Positions 41,989 through 51,942 of a stretch of DNA of 64,000 bases are shown here, in pieces. This DNA is from JAPLUA01 sp964625855. Its GTDB lineage: Bacteria; Verrucomicrobiota; Verrucomicrobiia; Limisphaerales; UBA8199. Both the position numbers and the translations under genes were made by a program. Where the stretch lies: assembly GCA_964625855.1 (NCBI GenBank), contig CAZVFC010000031.1, forward strand, positions 39,004 to 103,003, given 5' to 3'. Within the stretch, counting starts at the first letter, position 1. Every line of letters begins with the position of its first letter. A model generated the notes under the pieces. The model worked only from the letters and a program-made list of their open reading frames with translations. It was not told the origin of the DNA and made no database searches.

Positions 41989-43134
41989 CTACTTCCCCGG
42001 AGCGCCGGGGAAGAGCGCCTCGGTATCCAGCGTCTGCGGCCCGGAGTCGGTGCAGACCGTGTAGCGCGAGGCATACAAGGCAACCCCGGCGAACTCCCCC
42101 TTCGTATTGAGGATGTAATAATTGACGTTGAAGTTCGGCCGCCCGTGGTGGTTCAGCAGCCTTTTCTCGACCGTGAGCGCCGCCACCCGTTTCAGGGCCG
42201 TCATCCCCGCGTCCTTGGGCGACATTCCATTGCGCAGCAACTCGATGATCAGGAATGACCCGAGCGACACGAGATTCGATTCACCCCTGCCCGTGGAACC
42301 GGCAGCGCCGACCTCACCGTCCACGTAAAGCCCCGCTCCGAGAATGGGGGAGTCGCCGACGCGCCCGGGTATCTTGAAGGCCAGGCCGCTGGTCGTTGTT
42401 ACACCGCATACCTCGCCCTGTGCGTTGACGCCGTTGCAGTTAATCGTGCCGTGCAAACGGTCGGCGCCCATCAGCCCTTCGGCGGCCATCGCCAGTGCCG
42501 CGCGGGCGCCCGCCTCCGCCCGCTCTTTGGGGTCCAGGTAATGCTGCGGGTCGGTTCGCCGCTTCCATTCCAACCAAAGGCGGCGTGACTTATCCGTGTT
42601 CAAATCCCTCTCGATTTTGAAGCCGAGGTTCCGGGCGAACCGCTGGGCGTCCTCGCCCACCAACAGCACATGATCGGTCTGCTCCATCACGGCCTTGGCG
42701 ACGAGCGAGGGCGTCCGCACCCCTTCCAGGCACCCCACCGCGCCGGCCCTCTTGAGCGGACCGTGCATCACCGAGGCGTCCAGTTGAACCACTCCCTCCG
42801 CATTGGGCAACCCGCCGTAGCCCACGCTCGTGTCTTCCGGGTCCAGTTCGACGATATTCACGCCCGCTATCACCGCGTCGAGCACATCCGCCCCGGCGGT
42901 GATCATCTGGAACGCCCGCGCCACGCACGTCAACCCTTCGGCGTCCTTCGAGCGGTTGCCGTTGGCTGAGGACACTACCACCGGGTTGACGGTCCGTTGG
43001 GTAAGAATCTGCGGGGCCTGGCTTGCGGCTTGAGCTTCAGCCAACCCCACCAGCGAAGGGCCGGCCAGCGCGCCGATACCGGTCGCGGCCATGAATTTCC
43101 GGCGAGTGAACGTGAACTGAGGATTCGTCTTCAT
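41989..43134 (-). CDS. N4-(beta-N-acetylglucosaminyl)-L-asparaginase, Tat-exported
   Basis: Start at ATG 43134 gives 381 residues with a twin-arginine signal (FTRRKFMAATGIGALAG). The Ntn-hydrolase core contains the autocatalytic cleavage and nucleophile site GVTTTSG near residue 245 and the substrate loop GRVGDSPILGAGLYVDGEVGAAGSTGRGE. These define glycosylasparaginase/type 2 asparaginase. It would be cleaved into alpha and beta chains in the periplasm and hydrolyse glycosyl-asparagine or aspartyl peptides, fitting a polysaccharide/glycoprotein-degrading lifestyle. Confidence 0.92.
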   Translation of the reverse strand: MKTNPQFTFTRRKFMAATGIGALAGPSLVGLAEAQAASQAPQILTQRTVNPVVVSSANGNRSKDAEGLTCVARAFQMITAGADVLDAVIAGVNIVELDPEDTSVGYGGLPNAEGVVQLDASVMHGPLKRAGAVGCLEGVRTPSLVAKAVMEQTDHVLLVGEDAQRFARNLGFKIERDLNTDKSRRLWLEWKRRTDPQHYLDPKERAEAGARAALAMAAEGLMGADRLHGTINCNGVNAQGEVCGVTTTSGLAFKIPGRVGDSPILGAGLYVDGEVGAAGSTGRGESNLVSLGSFLIIELLRNGMSPKDAGMTALKRVAALTVEKRLLNHHGRPNFNVNYYILNTKGEFAGVALYASRYTVCTDSGPQTLDTEALFPGAPGK

Positions 43135-43238
43135 GGGTTGAGCATCGGCAAGGCAATACTCTTCGAGGCAGCTCAAAGCAATCATTTTGAGACGCATAGC
43201 TTTGGCCAGCGGACGGGTTTGGCGCTAGCCTTTGCCCC

Positions 43239-43345
43239 ACCAAACTGCGGCGGAAGCTGCGCTGGGACCCGGCGAAGGAGCAATTCCTCAAGAATGACGA
43301 GGCCAATGCCCTGCTGGACCGGCCTATGCGCACTCCCGGAAACTC
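43239..43345 (+). pseudogene. C-terminal remnant of a Gfo/Idh/MocA oxidoreductase
   Basis: In one plus-strand frame these bases read KLRRKLRWDPAKEQF followed by NDEANALLDRPMRTP, a strong match to the conserved C-terminal end of secreted Gfo/Idh/MocA oxidoreductases of this phylum. No start, nucleotide-binding domain or upstream body is present; only 100 bp upstream the asparaginase gene begins on the other strand. It is a decayed fragment left after deletion or rearrangement. Confidence 0.65.
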
Positions 43346-43552
43346 TAGCGAGCCGACGCCTTCGACGGGTGTGATGCGGCGCTTGCCGGGCAGGCCTAAC
43401 TCGACGCGGGGCACGACCATGCTGGCCGCGGACATCCATCAACTCAGGAAAGGATTCAAGTCTGGTGCTGGGGCTGCGTTGAAGCTTTGCTCGCGCCGAT
43501 CCCGCACCATCCCGGAGTTGACTCCGGTAACCTTGGCAGTAATCTCCGGCTC

Positions 43553-44329
43553 ATGGATCTTCGCAACCGGACACGCGGGGCACTGCTGTTGCTCGTGACG
43601 ACTCTCTCCCTGTCGAGCGCAGCGGCAGGAATCGAGAGCGGGTTCACCTCCATGTTCAACGGGAAGGATTTGACTGGCTGGGAAGGCCTGCCGGGGGCGT
43701 GGGGTGTCGTGGACGAAGCGATCACGGCGGAGAGCACGCCAGAAAAGCCCTGCAAACAGGCCCATTACCTGATGTGGCGAGGCGGCAAGCCGGGGGATTT
43801 CGAACTGCGAACGAACTTTCGCCTGCAGGGACCCGGCGGCAACTCCGGCATCCAGTTCCGCAGCCGGGAGCTTGCCAACTGGGACACCTCGGGCTACCAG
43901 GCAGACATCGAGAATGGCGACCAATGGACCGGCTGCCTCTTTGAGCATACCCGCGGCGGTGTCGCCATGCGAGGCGAGAAGGTCATCATTGATAAGGACG
44001 GCAAGAAGGCGGTCTCGCCCGTCGCCGTGCCCAGGAAGGTGCAGGAACTCATTGCCGGCGATGGCGCCTCGGGCGGAAATCCCTCCCGGAGCGCCGCGCT
44101 ACTCAGCCAGGTGAAGCAGGGCGAGTGGAACTCCTATACCATCATCGCACGCGGACCGGAAATCACCCTGAAGATTAATGACATTGTCATGTGCCAGGTG
44201 ACGGATCAACAGGCGGGCATGGCCGCCAAAGACGGCGTCATCGCCCTCCAAATGCACCCCGGCCCGCCGATGAAGGTCCAGTTCAAGAACCTCCGCATCA
44301 AGTTGCTCGGGCCCAAATCCAGTAACTGA
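43553..44329 (+). CDS. DUF1080 (3-keto-disaccharide hydrolase-like) secreted protein
   Basis: ATG 43553 places a signal peptide (GALLLLVTTLSLSSAAAG) at the N-terminus; the product is 258 residues. The DUF1080 fold is evident from FTSMFNGKDLTGWEG, FELRTNFRLQGPGGNSGIQF, GYQADIENGDQWTG and the final GPPMKVQFKNLRIKLL. Characterised relatives hydrolyse 3-keto-glycosides. The presence of a Gfo/Idh/MocA remnant upstream fits the frequent pairing of those oxidoreductases with DUF1080 proteins in saccharide breakdown. Confidence 0.9.
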   Translation: MDLRNRTRGALLLLVTTLSLSSAAAGIESGFTSMFNGKDLTGWEGLPGAWGVVDEAITAESTPEKPCKQAHYLMWRGGKPGDFELRTNFRLQGPGGNSGIQFRSRELANWDTSGYQADIENGDQWTGCLFEHTRGGVAMRGEKVIIDKDGKKAVSPVAVPRKVQELIAGDGASGGNPSRSAALLSQVKQGEWNSYTIIARGPEITLKINDIVMCQVTDQQAGMAAKDGVIALQMHPGPPMKVQFKNLRIKLLGPKSSN

Positions 44330-45108
44330 GGCTCCTCAGGAGTCGCGCTTCCCCAATCGTCAACCCAAATCGCTTCGGAATTGCTGTTCGCGTGCGTACC
44401 CGCTGTGATCCGGTGGGACCGCCGGGGATGGGAAGACCCTGCTTGCTTCGGTAAAGTCACATAAGTATCTGTACCCAAATGACTTAATCCTCTTCTTTTG
44501 AGGGTTGTGGTGGAGAATTGACGGAAGTTCAAGGGCTACAGTGGGTTACCCAAAATGAGGTTCAGCCCGGGAGTTTGTTCTTTTCGGTGGGGCGGTTAGG
44601 CTGGAAGGGTAAGCCAAAGTCTGCTTTAGGCTCAAGCTCCTCGTCCTGCACCCTACCAGGGTCAAACGGGTCGGATGAACCTGGAAACGGAGCTTGTAAT
44701 GCAGCCCTGTATGTTCCTCTTATCAAGAGAGTTGCAACTGGCGAACAGGTTCCGTCCCTGCCGGGATGGCACGGTGAGGCTGCGGTGTGGGCCCGGTGAT
44801 ACCCCGGTGTGGCTCCCATGGGGACCGCTCCCCATGGGAGCCACACCGGGGCCCCTCCGCAGTTTCGCCGGGAACACGGGCTCCACGACCGCTGGAAGGG
44901 CCCAAGGCTCTATCCAACCGCCAAACCGGCAGCAGGGTGTTCACGACCATCCATGTTCTAAGGAAGCCTAACTCTTACGTGTCATATCAGTTGGGCTGCG
45001 CCAGTGGACGGTCCGGATTCGAACTGCAGCTTGCGGGTAAGCGTGGGGAACAGGGGAGCATTGGGCCGCAACTTCCGTCCAATGGAAACGATTGACTGAT
45101 ACGACTTT
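44330..45108. other. Gene-poor 0.8-kb region
   Basis: No frame here shows recognisable protein character on either strand; the longest (about 93-110 codons) overlap each other and the hairpin at 44802-44851. The region must hold the macroglobulin promoter near its right end. It may be decayed sequence. Confidence 0.4.
44802..44851. repeat. Perfect 23-bp inverted repeat (hairpin)
   Basis: Arms 44802-44824 (CCCCGGTGTGGCTCCCATGG...) and 44829-44851 are exact reverse complements around a CCGC loop. It has no T-run, is far from either neighbouring gene end and lies in gene-poor DNA, so it is more likely a mobile repeat than a terminator. Confidence 0.85.
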
Positions 45109-48100
45109 ATGGCTCTCAGATTACTACTGCGCCGGGTTGGGTGGATTGGCGTGGTTTCCCTTCTATTGCTCAGCCTGGGCGCGCCCGCCGCTGTTCGCTC
45201 TGCCGAGTTCGACACCAACAGCCCGGCTGCGCAGGCCTTGCAGCGGGCTGGCAGACTCTTTTCCGAGCAGCACTGGGCGGAGGCGCGCACGGCGTATGAC
45301 GCCGCCCGCGGCCTGGAAAAGGACTGGGCCTCTCCGCCGGTTCGGCTGGCGGTCGAAGGTGCCGTGGCCTGCTCGTTGAAGCTCTCGGAATGGGACGACG
45401 CCCTGTCCCGCGCACAGGAGTTCGTTGGCAAGACGAAGGGCACGTTCGAGGAAGCCGTGGGCGAGCGTTTCCTCGCGGGGCTTTACCTGACAGTTCCCCA
45501 CTACGGCACGAAGCGCGGCACAACCTTCCTGCGCGGGCAATGGACCCAGGGCGTCCAGGTCTATTCATATCGCAAGGACGCCCGGGAGGCGGTCAAACAC
45601 TACGAGCGGGCACGCGAGCTTCTGGTGGGCCTTCCTGCAACCACCGGTGAGTTGAAGAAGCAGGTCCAGGCCGAACGCATTGGCGTGGATTTCGACCTCG
45701 CTACGGCGCTTTCGGGCGACGGCCAGTATGGCTATCGCTACGCGCGCTGGGGCCGGCCTTTCTGGTGGTGGTGGGGCGAGGGTCTGGAGGCCGAGGAGGA
45801 CTCTGAGGCCGTGGAGGAAGCAGACTACGAGGAAACTCGCTGGGGCTGGGGTGGCGGCTGGGGCGAAGACCAAACGCCGCCCATCGGCATTCCGTTGGGG
45901 TCGGATGGCAAGCCGCAGTTTATCCAGGCGCCCACCGAATATTCTCCGAAGCTGGGCAGCGGGCAGAAGATCCGCTTCCTTCTCGACGAGGTGCGGCGGC
46001 TCGATACCTCGACCAACCGAAACGACGCCGCCCGCGCACTCTTTCGGTGGGCGATGATCGCCCGCACGCTATATGGGCCGGATTCAGCGAGCGGCTACAG
46101 CGCCGCGCAAGTCCGCTACGACCGCTTCGGCCGGCCGCTGCCTGCGCAACCGGACCCCGATGAGCCGAAGAAGAAGATGTGGGAGTTGGCCGACGATGAG
46201 GCCATTACCCTGGTTGGCGGCAAGCTGCGGCTCGTGACGCTGCCACCGTCCGAAAGCCCGATGACCCTGCTGCGTGAATTGGAGACGAAGTATCCGGAGA
46301 GCGAGCTTTGCCCCGAGGCGCAATACACCCGCGCGCTCTATCTCCAGACACGCCAGCAATTCCCCGAGGCGGTGAAGCAATACGAGGCGTTCCTCGAAGC
46401 CTACCCGAAGCACAAGCGCGCCCACGACGCGCTTGAACAGCTCCGGCGCATCGCCCAGGCCGATGTCATGCTGGGTCAAAGCGGCGTGTATTTGCCCGAC
46501 GCGCGGCCCAAGCTCTCCTTCAGCTATCGCAACGCCGGCTCGGTCGAGTTCAAGGCGCTCAAGTTCGATCTGGTGAAGTACGTCCAGGACAGCCTGGAAA
46601 CCACGCCGACCAACGGCTGGTGGGAGTACCGCAACTTCCAGTATTACTTCTTCCAGAACGATCGCTGGAAGAAGTATGTCGGCGCCGAAGCGGAGCGCTG
46701 GAGCGAGAACGTCCCGCGGCCGCCCGGCAACCGCGTCGCCGAGGGCAGCACCGCCGCGCCCCTCACGGAGCCTGGCGCGTACCTGGTCGAGGCCGCCGTG
46801 CCGGGCAAAGCGGAGCCGTCGCGGGTGCTGGTGCTGGTGACCGACCTGGCCCTGGTGCAGAAGAACGTGCTGGGCAAAGGTATGCTTTACGTCTGCGACG
46901 CTCGCACCGGCCAGCCGCTGCCCGAGAAGTCGGTTCGCTTTTACGAGCATTGGCAGATCTACAACCAGAAGAACCAGAGACACGACTTCTTCTGGGACTC
47001 GACCACGGCCACGACTGACACTAACGGCCTTGCATTCTTTGCGCGCAAAAACTCCAACCACGGTTCGACCGTGGATGCTCTCGTCACAGGCGAACAGGGG
47101 CGCATGGCATTCTCGTTCTTCCAGAACTGGAACGAGTCGGCCCACGTGCAGGGCGAATATTGGGAGAACGGCCCGCGCTATTACGTCGTCACCGACCGGC
47201 CCGTTTATCGCCCGGGCGCGACGGTGCAGTTCCGCGTGTGGGCGCGCAACGTCCAGGAGCGGCGCTACGTCGAACCGCGCGCTGGCGAGGGATTGAACAT
47301 CGAGATTTACGACGCGAAGAACACCACGGTGAAGACGCTCTCGCTCACGACCGATGAATTTGGCGGCGCCAGCGGCGAATACACCTTAGGCGAAGAGCCG
47401 CCGCTCGGCGTGTGGCATTTGAGTGTCAATAGCTACCGGCCCGACGCCCATCACTGCGCTGGAGCGCTCTTCCGGGTCGAGGAATACAAGAAGCCCGAGT
47501 TTGAAGTCACCGTGAAGCCCGCCAAGACGCAGGCTCGCCTGGGAGAGAAGGTGTCGGCGAGGATCGAGGCGCGCTATTACTTCGGCGCGCCCGTCGCCAA
47601 CGCAACCGTCTCCTACAAGATCTTCCGCGAGGATTACCACCACGTATATTTCGGCCCAGGGGAGTACGATTGGCTCTACGGCCAGGGCTATGGCCGCTAT
47701 TATTACGCTTACCCGTGGCTGCCGTGGTGGGGACGCTGGGGCGGATTTATATGTTGGGACAGTTGGTGGCCCTGGCCATACGCCCGCAAAGCGGCCTTCT
47801 GGTTCCCGTGGGGTTACTATGGCGGCGACCCCGACCCGTGGCGTCACCGCTACGAAAGCGGCACGCGCAAGGCCCTGCGCGAGTTGGTCGCCAAGGGCGA
47901 GGGCAAACTCGCCGCCGACGGCTCTTTCGCGCTCGACATTGATACCGCCCGCGCCAAAGCCGAGCAGGGCGACTGCGACCACCGTTACACGGTCGAGGCC
48001 GAAGTGCGTGACGAAAGCCGCCGCACCATCGAAGGCCAGGGCAGCATCCTGGCGACGCGGCAGGAGTTCTATGCCTTCGTCAAGACCGACGGCGGCTGGT

Positions 48101-51100
48101 ATCAGCCCAGGAACGAAGCCTTTGTCGAAGTCCGCACGCTTACTCCCGACAACCAGCCGATCACGGTCCCCGGCCAGGTCATCGTCAAACGCATCAGCTA
48201 CAGCGGCGCCGACAACAGCGCGCCGGAAGAAGCCGAAGTGAAGCGTTGGGACGCCGAGACCGACGCGCAGGGTCGGCTCTCGTTCCGCTACCCGATTCCG
48301 GCCGAGGGCCAATACCGCATCACGTTCGTCACGCGCGATTCGGCGAAGGAGGAGGTGCAGGGCAATGCCGTCTTTTGGGTCAATGGGCCGAAGTTCGATG
48401 GCCGGGTCTATCGCTTCAACGACCTCGAAATCATTGCCGACAAACGCACCTATGAGCTCGGCGATACCGCGCACCTGCTCATCAACGTCGCCGAAAGCAA
48501 CTCGCGCATCCTCTTTGCCGACCAGGTCAGCCAGGGCGTGCTGCTTAACTGGCGCTTCATGGACCTGCCCTCGCGTTCGACCGTCGTTGACCTGCCCATC
48601 GAGGCCAGGCATGTGCCGAACTTCTTTGTCGAAGCCACGCTCGTGCGCAATGGCCGGCTTCACACCGAGGCGCGCGAGCTTTTCGTCCCGCCGGTGAAGG
48701 GGCTGCTGAACTTGGCGATCCGGACCGACAAACCGATCTATCAGCCGGGAGAGACCGGGAAGGTCTCCGTGGCGGTAACGGACCTGAGCGGCGAGCCCGT
48801 GCGCGGCCAGGTCGCTTTGACCGCCTACGACCGGGCGGTAACCTATATCCAGGACGAGTTCGGTCCCAGCCCGCGGGTATTCTACTACGGGCAAAAGCGT
48901 TACCACACGCCCTACGCCGGTTTCTCGGCTGACCAGACCTTCGGCCCCTGGGGCAGCTTCGAGCGTCCCGAAGCGTATGTGGGCCAAGGCGGCGAGCCGG
49001 AAGCTTGGCGTGGTTCGTGGCGCCTGGAGGAATCGGGACTGAGTTTGAGCCTCGCCGACGCCATCAATGGCCCCGCCGGCATCAGCGGCGGGGGAGGCAG
49101 CGGTCCTCTCGGGACGTTTGGTGCGGGTGCTATCACGAAGGCATCCAGAGAACTGGCACAAAGCCCCATGTCAGTCGTAAACGGATTCGCGTCGGCCAGC
49201 GGAGCGTTGGCTTTCGATCGGTCCGACGTGGGGGACGAGTTTAAAAGCGAGGACGCTCGCTCCGGCCCCTCGGCCCTGCTCGAACCGGAAGTGCGCGTGA
49301 ACTTCGCCGACACCGCCCTCTGGCTGCCGGTGCTCACCCTCGACGCCAACGGCAAAGCCGAGACCGAGATCCGCTTCCCGCAATCGCTCACCACCTGGCG
49401 CCTGCACGGCTATGCGCTGACCAAAACCAGCCAGGTCGGCGACGTTACCAACGAAGTCACCACCACCAAGAACCTCTTGGTCCGCCTGGAAGCGCCGCGC
49501 TTCTTTGTGGAGCGCGACGAGGTAGTCCTGTCTGCGAACGTGCACAATTACCTCCAGCAGGACAAGAAGGTGCAGGTGGAATTGCTTCTGCCAGCTGACC
49601 TCTTCGAGGGGGAAGGTAGGGCAGGCGTCTCGCCTGCCCAGAACGGTCAGAGCCAGGGTGTTGGGGGGCAGGCGAGACGCCTGCCCTACGTTGACCCGGC
49701 CCCAATCCTGCGGTTGGTGGCCGAAGGTACTGTGGCAGCCAACGGCGAACACCGCTTTGATTGGCCGGTGCGCGTGAAACAGGCCGGCCTCGCGCAGATC
49801 ACCGTCAAGGCGCTCACGGATGAAGAGAGCGACGGGATGCGCCTCGCCTTCCCGGTGCTGATCCACGGCGTCAACAAAACCATCGCTCAGAGCGGCTCGT
49901 ACCGCGCCGCGCAGGATGGCGAGCGCCTGCTCCAGCTCGACCTGCCCCGGGACATTGACCCCGAGCAGACGCGGCTGGAAGTCACCCTCTCGCCTAGCCT
50001 GGCCGGCGTGATGCTCGACGCGCTGCCCTACCTGGCCGGCTACCCCTATGGCTGCGTCGAACAAACCATGAGCCGGTTCTATCCGAGCGTGCTGGTTAAG
50101 GACACGCTGAAGAAGATGGGCACCGACCTCGAAGCCATCGGCCAGAAGCGCCAGCAGATGAACGCCGGCGACCTCACCAACCGCTTCGGCCGCTGGCAAT
50201 CGCCGGTGTTCGACTCCGCCGAACTCGATCGCATGGTGCGCGCGGGCCTGGACCGCATTTATTTCCTCCAGCGCAACGACGGCGGCTGGGGCTGGTGGCG
50301 GGAGGACGATTCTTCGCCCTACCAAACGGCTTACGTACTGCAGGGCCTTCGCGCCGCGCGCGAAGCCGGCGTCAACGTGGATGGCGGCGTCTTCGAGCGC
50401 GCGCTCAATTACCTCCAGAACAGCACCGAAAAAGAGTTGGCCAAGCCCAAGGACCAGCAAATGCTCGGCGCACTGCAAACTCAGGCCTATCTCGCCTACA
50501 TCCTGTCCCTCGAACACCGCCTCAACAATGATGAGCTGAAGAAGTGGTTCGCGGGCCTCTACGAGCGACGCGGCGAGTTGAACAACTACGGTCGCGCGCT
50601 CCTGGCCCTGGCGCTGCATAGCGAGCAGAAAACGGACGAGGCCAAGACCGTGCTGCGCAACCTTCTCCAGTTCGTCGAGCGCGACGACAGCAACGAGACG
50701 GCCTGGGTACGCACGCCGGTGGAGTGCTGGTGGTTCTGGTGGAACAACGACATCGAGGCCAACGCCTGGGCGCTTAAAGCGCTAGCCACCATTGACCCGC
50801 ACAACGACCTCGCGCCGCGCCTGGTCAGGTGGCTGCTCAACAATCGCCGCAACGGTTACTACTGGCGGAGCACTCGCGACACCGCGCTGGTCATCGCCGC
50901 CATGACCGACTTCATGCGCGCCACCGGCGAGTCCGCGCCCGATTACTCGCTCACGGTCAGCGTGGATGGCCGGCCGATGAAGGAAATCAAGCTCACGAAA
51001 GAGAACTTCTTCACCTTCGACAACCAGCTCCGGCTCCACGGCCTCCAGCTCAAGTCCGGACCGCACAAGGTCACGCTCGCCAAGCAAGGCAAAGGCGCGC

Positions 51101-51687
51101 TCTACTACTCGGCTTACCTGAGCTACTTCACCAAGGAGGAGGACGTGAAGGGCGCCGGCAACGAAATCTTCGTCGAACGCCAATACTTCAAGCTGGCGCC
51201 AAAGCCGGAGAGGGTGGTCAAGCCGGGAAGGCTCGCCAGCTTCTTCGGCGCAGGCCACGCGGCCAGCGAAGCCAGGCCCGTTGCCGCCACCGGGCGCGCC
51301 GAACTGCGCGACGCCTACACGCGGGTTCCGTTGAAGAACGGCGACGCCGTCGCCAGCGGCGACAGGATTGAAGTGGTCCTCAAGCTCACCGCCAAGAACA
51401 CCTACGACTATCTTGCATTCGAGGACATGAAACCGGCCGGCTGCGAGCCAATGGAGCTGCGCAGCGGCGGGCGCTGGGCGGGCGGCCTTTGCGCCAACCT
51501 GGAGCTGCGTGATGAAAGAGTGGTCTTCTTCATCGGCCTGCTGGAGCAAGGCCAGCACGTCCTCCGCTATAAGCTTCGCGCTGAGATCCCCGGCCATTTC
51601 CATGCCCTGCCCGCCAAAGGCTTCGCCATGTACGCCCCCGAGGTGAAGGCGATCAGCGACGAAATGCGACTGCGCATCAAGGAATAG
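45109..51687 (+). CDS. Giant alpha-2-macroglobulin family protein
   Basis: The 2192-residue protein starts with a signal peptide (VGWIGVVSLLLLSLGAPAA) and no lipobox. Residues 30-470 are TPR-like helices. From about 470 onward come macroglobulin beta-domains (FVEVRTLTPDNQPI, RTDKPIYQPGETGKV) and the region preceding the thioester domain (LWLPVLTLDANGKAETEIRF). The thioester motif YGCVEQT is near residue 1648. A helical alpha/alpha ring (FDSAELDRMVRAGLDRI) and a receptor-binding-like end follow. Bacterial relatives trap proteases in the periplasm; the usual partner pbpC is not adjacent. Two aromatic-rich inserts (near 215-260 and 860-910) and an in-frame palindromic insert (about 1503-1527) are unusual. 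Confidence 0.92.
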   Translation: MALRLLLRRVGWIGVVSLLLLSLGAPAAVRSAEFDTNSPAAQALQRAGRLFSEQHWAEARTAYDAARGLEKDWASPPVRLAVEGAVACSLKLSEWDDALSRAQEFVGKTKGTFEEAVGERFLAGLYLTVPHYGTKRGTTFLRGQWTQGVQVYSYRKDAREAVKHYERARELLVGLPATTGELKKQVQAERIGVDFDLATALSGDGQYGYRYARWGRPFWWWWGEGLEAEEDSEAVEEADYEETRWGWGGGWGEDQTPPIGIPLGSDGKPQFIQAPTEYSPKLGSGQKIRFLLDEVRRLDTSTNRNDAARALFRWAMIARTLYGPDSASGYSAAQVRYDRFGRPLPAQPDPDEPKKKMWELADDEAITLVGGKLRLVTLPPSESPMTLLRELETKYPESELCPEAQYTRALYLQTRQQFPEAVKQYEAFLEAYPKHKRAHDALEQLRRIAQADVMLGQSGVYLPDARPKLSFSYRNAGSVEFKALKFDLVKYVQDSLETTPTNGWWEYRNFQYYFFQNDRWKKYVGAEAERWSENVPRPPGNRVAEGSTAAPLTEPGAYLVEAAVPGKAEPSRVLVLVTDLALVQKNVLGKGMLYVCDARTGQPLPEKSVRFYEHWQIYNQKNQRHDFFWDSTTATTDTNGLAFFARKNSNHGSTVDALVTGEQGRMAFSFFQNWNESAHVQGEYWENGPRYYVVTDRPVYRPGATVQFRVWARNVQERRYVEPRAGEGLNIEIYDAKNTTVKTLSLTTDEFGGASGEYTLGEEPPLGVWHLSVNSYRPDAHHCAGALFRVEEYKKPEFEVTVKPAKTQARLGEKVSARIEARYYFGAPVANATVSYKIFREDYHHVYFGPGEYDWLYGQGYGRYYYAYPWLPWWGRWGGFICWDSWWPWPYARKAAFWFPWGYYGGDPDPWRHRYESGTRKALRELVAKGEGKLAADGSFALDIDTARAKAEQGDCDHRYTVEAEVRDESRRTIEGQGSILATRQEFYAFVKTDGGWYQPRNEAFVEVRTLTPDNQPITVPGQVIVKRISYSGADNSAPEEAEVKRWDAETDAQGRLSFRYPIPAEGQYRITFVTRDSAKEEVQGNAVFWVNGPKFDGRVYRFNDLEIIADKRTYELGDTAHLLINVAESNSRILFADQVSQGVLLNWRFMDLPSRSTVVDLPIEARHVPNFFVEATLVRNGRLHTEARELFVPPVKGLLNLAIRTDKPIYQPGETGKVSVAVTDLSGEPVRGQVALTAYDRAVTYIQDEFGPSPRVFYYGQKRYHTPYAGFSADQTFGPWGSFERPEAYVGQGGEPEAWRGSWRLEESGLSLSLADAINGPAGISGGGGSGPLGTFGAGAITKASRELAQSPMSVVNGFASASGALAFDRSDVGDEFKSEDARSGPSALLEPEVRVNFADTALWLPVLTLDANGKAETEIRFPQSLTTWRLHGYALTKTSQVGDVTNEVTTTKNLLVRLEAPRFFVERDEVVLSANVHNYLQQDKKVQVELLLPADLFEGEGRAGVSPAQNGQSQGVGGQARRLPYVDPAPILRLVAEGTVAANGEHRFDWPVRVKQAGLAQITVKALTDEESDGMRLAFPVLIHGVNKTIAQSGSYRAAQDGERLLQLDLPRDIDPEQTRLEVTLSPSLAGVMLDALPYLAGYPYGCVEQTMSRFYPSVLVKDTLKKMGTDLEAIGQKRQQMNAGDLTNRFGRWQSPVFDSAELDRMVRAGLDRIYFLQRNDGGWGWWREDDSSPYQTAYVLQGLRAAREAGVNVDGGVFERALNYLQNSTEKELAKPKDQQMLGALQTQAYLAYILSLEHRLNNDELKKWFAGLYERRGELNNYGRALLALALHSEQKTDEAKTVLRNLLQFVERDDSNETAWVRTPVECWWFWWNNDIEANAWALKALATIDPHNDLAPRLVRWLLNNRRNGYYWRSTRDTALVIAAMTDFMRATGESAPDYSLTVSVDGRPMKEIKLTKENFFTFDNQLRLHGLQLKSGPHKVTLAKQGKGALYYSAYLSYFTKEEDVKGAGNEIFVERQYFKLAPKPERVVKPGRLASFFGAGHAASEARPVAATGRAELRDAYTRVPLKNGDAVASGDRIEVVLKLTAKNTYDYLAFEDMKPAGCEPMELRSGGRWAGGLCANLELRDERVVFFIGLLEQGQHVLRYKLRAEIPGHFHALPAKGFAMYAPEVKAISDEMRLRIKE
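49616..49689. repeat. Palindromic element inside the macroglobulin gene
   Basis: The 24-bp arms 49616-49639 and 49666-49689 (GTAGGGCAGGCGTCTCGCC...) are exact reverse complements. The element is translated in frame as about 25 residues (GRAGVSP...GGQARRLPY) between macroglobulin domains. It belongs to the same family as the element in gcvP at 53659-53739. Confidence 0.9.
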
Positions 51688-51942
51688 GCGGCGCGGCGGC
51701 AGTCGCCCTGAACAACGCGTTCCTGATGCCGGCGGGCATGGACGCCTCGATACTCACGGCGAATCGGCGCATGACCACGGTCCCGATTATCTGCCAAGAA
51801 GGTACATTAAGGTACATTACAGACATGAGGTAGGGTGGTGATTATTCCGGCGCACGAATCCGTGCGGGGGGCTGTGATGGGCCACGGGGCCGCAAAGCGG
51901 GGGCCTATGGCGGGTAGCAAGTCGCCGAGTTTCAGGGCCTTT
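51688..51942. other. Intergenic stretch between convergent genes
   Basis: About 255 bases between the ends of the macroglobulin and gcvP genes, without a gene. It contains a perfect tandem direct repeat of AAGGTACATT (51799-51818). No strong terminator was identified. Confidence 0.4.

Noticed and set aside
44518..44799. Small protein gene in the gene-poor region
   Set aside because: Low-complexity composition, overlapping frames on both strands and no ribosome site or domain.
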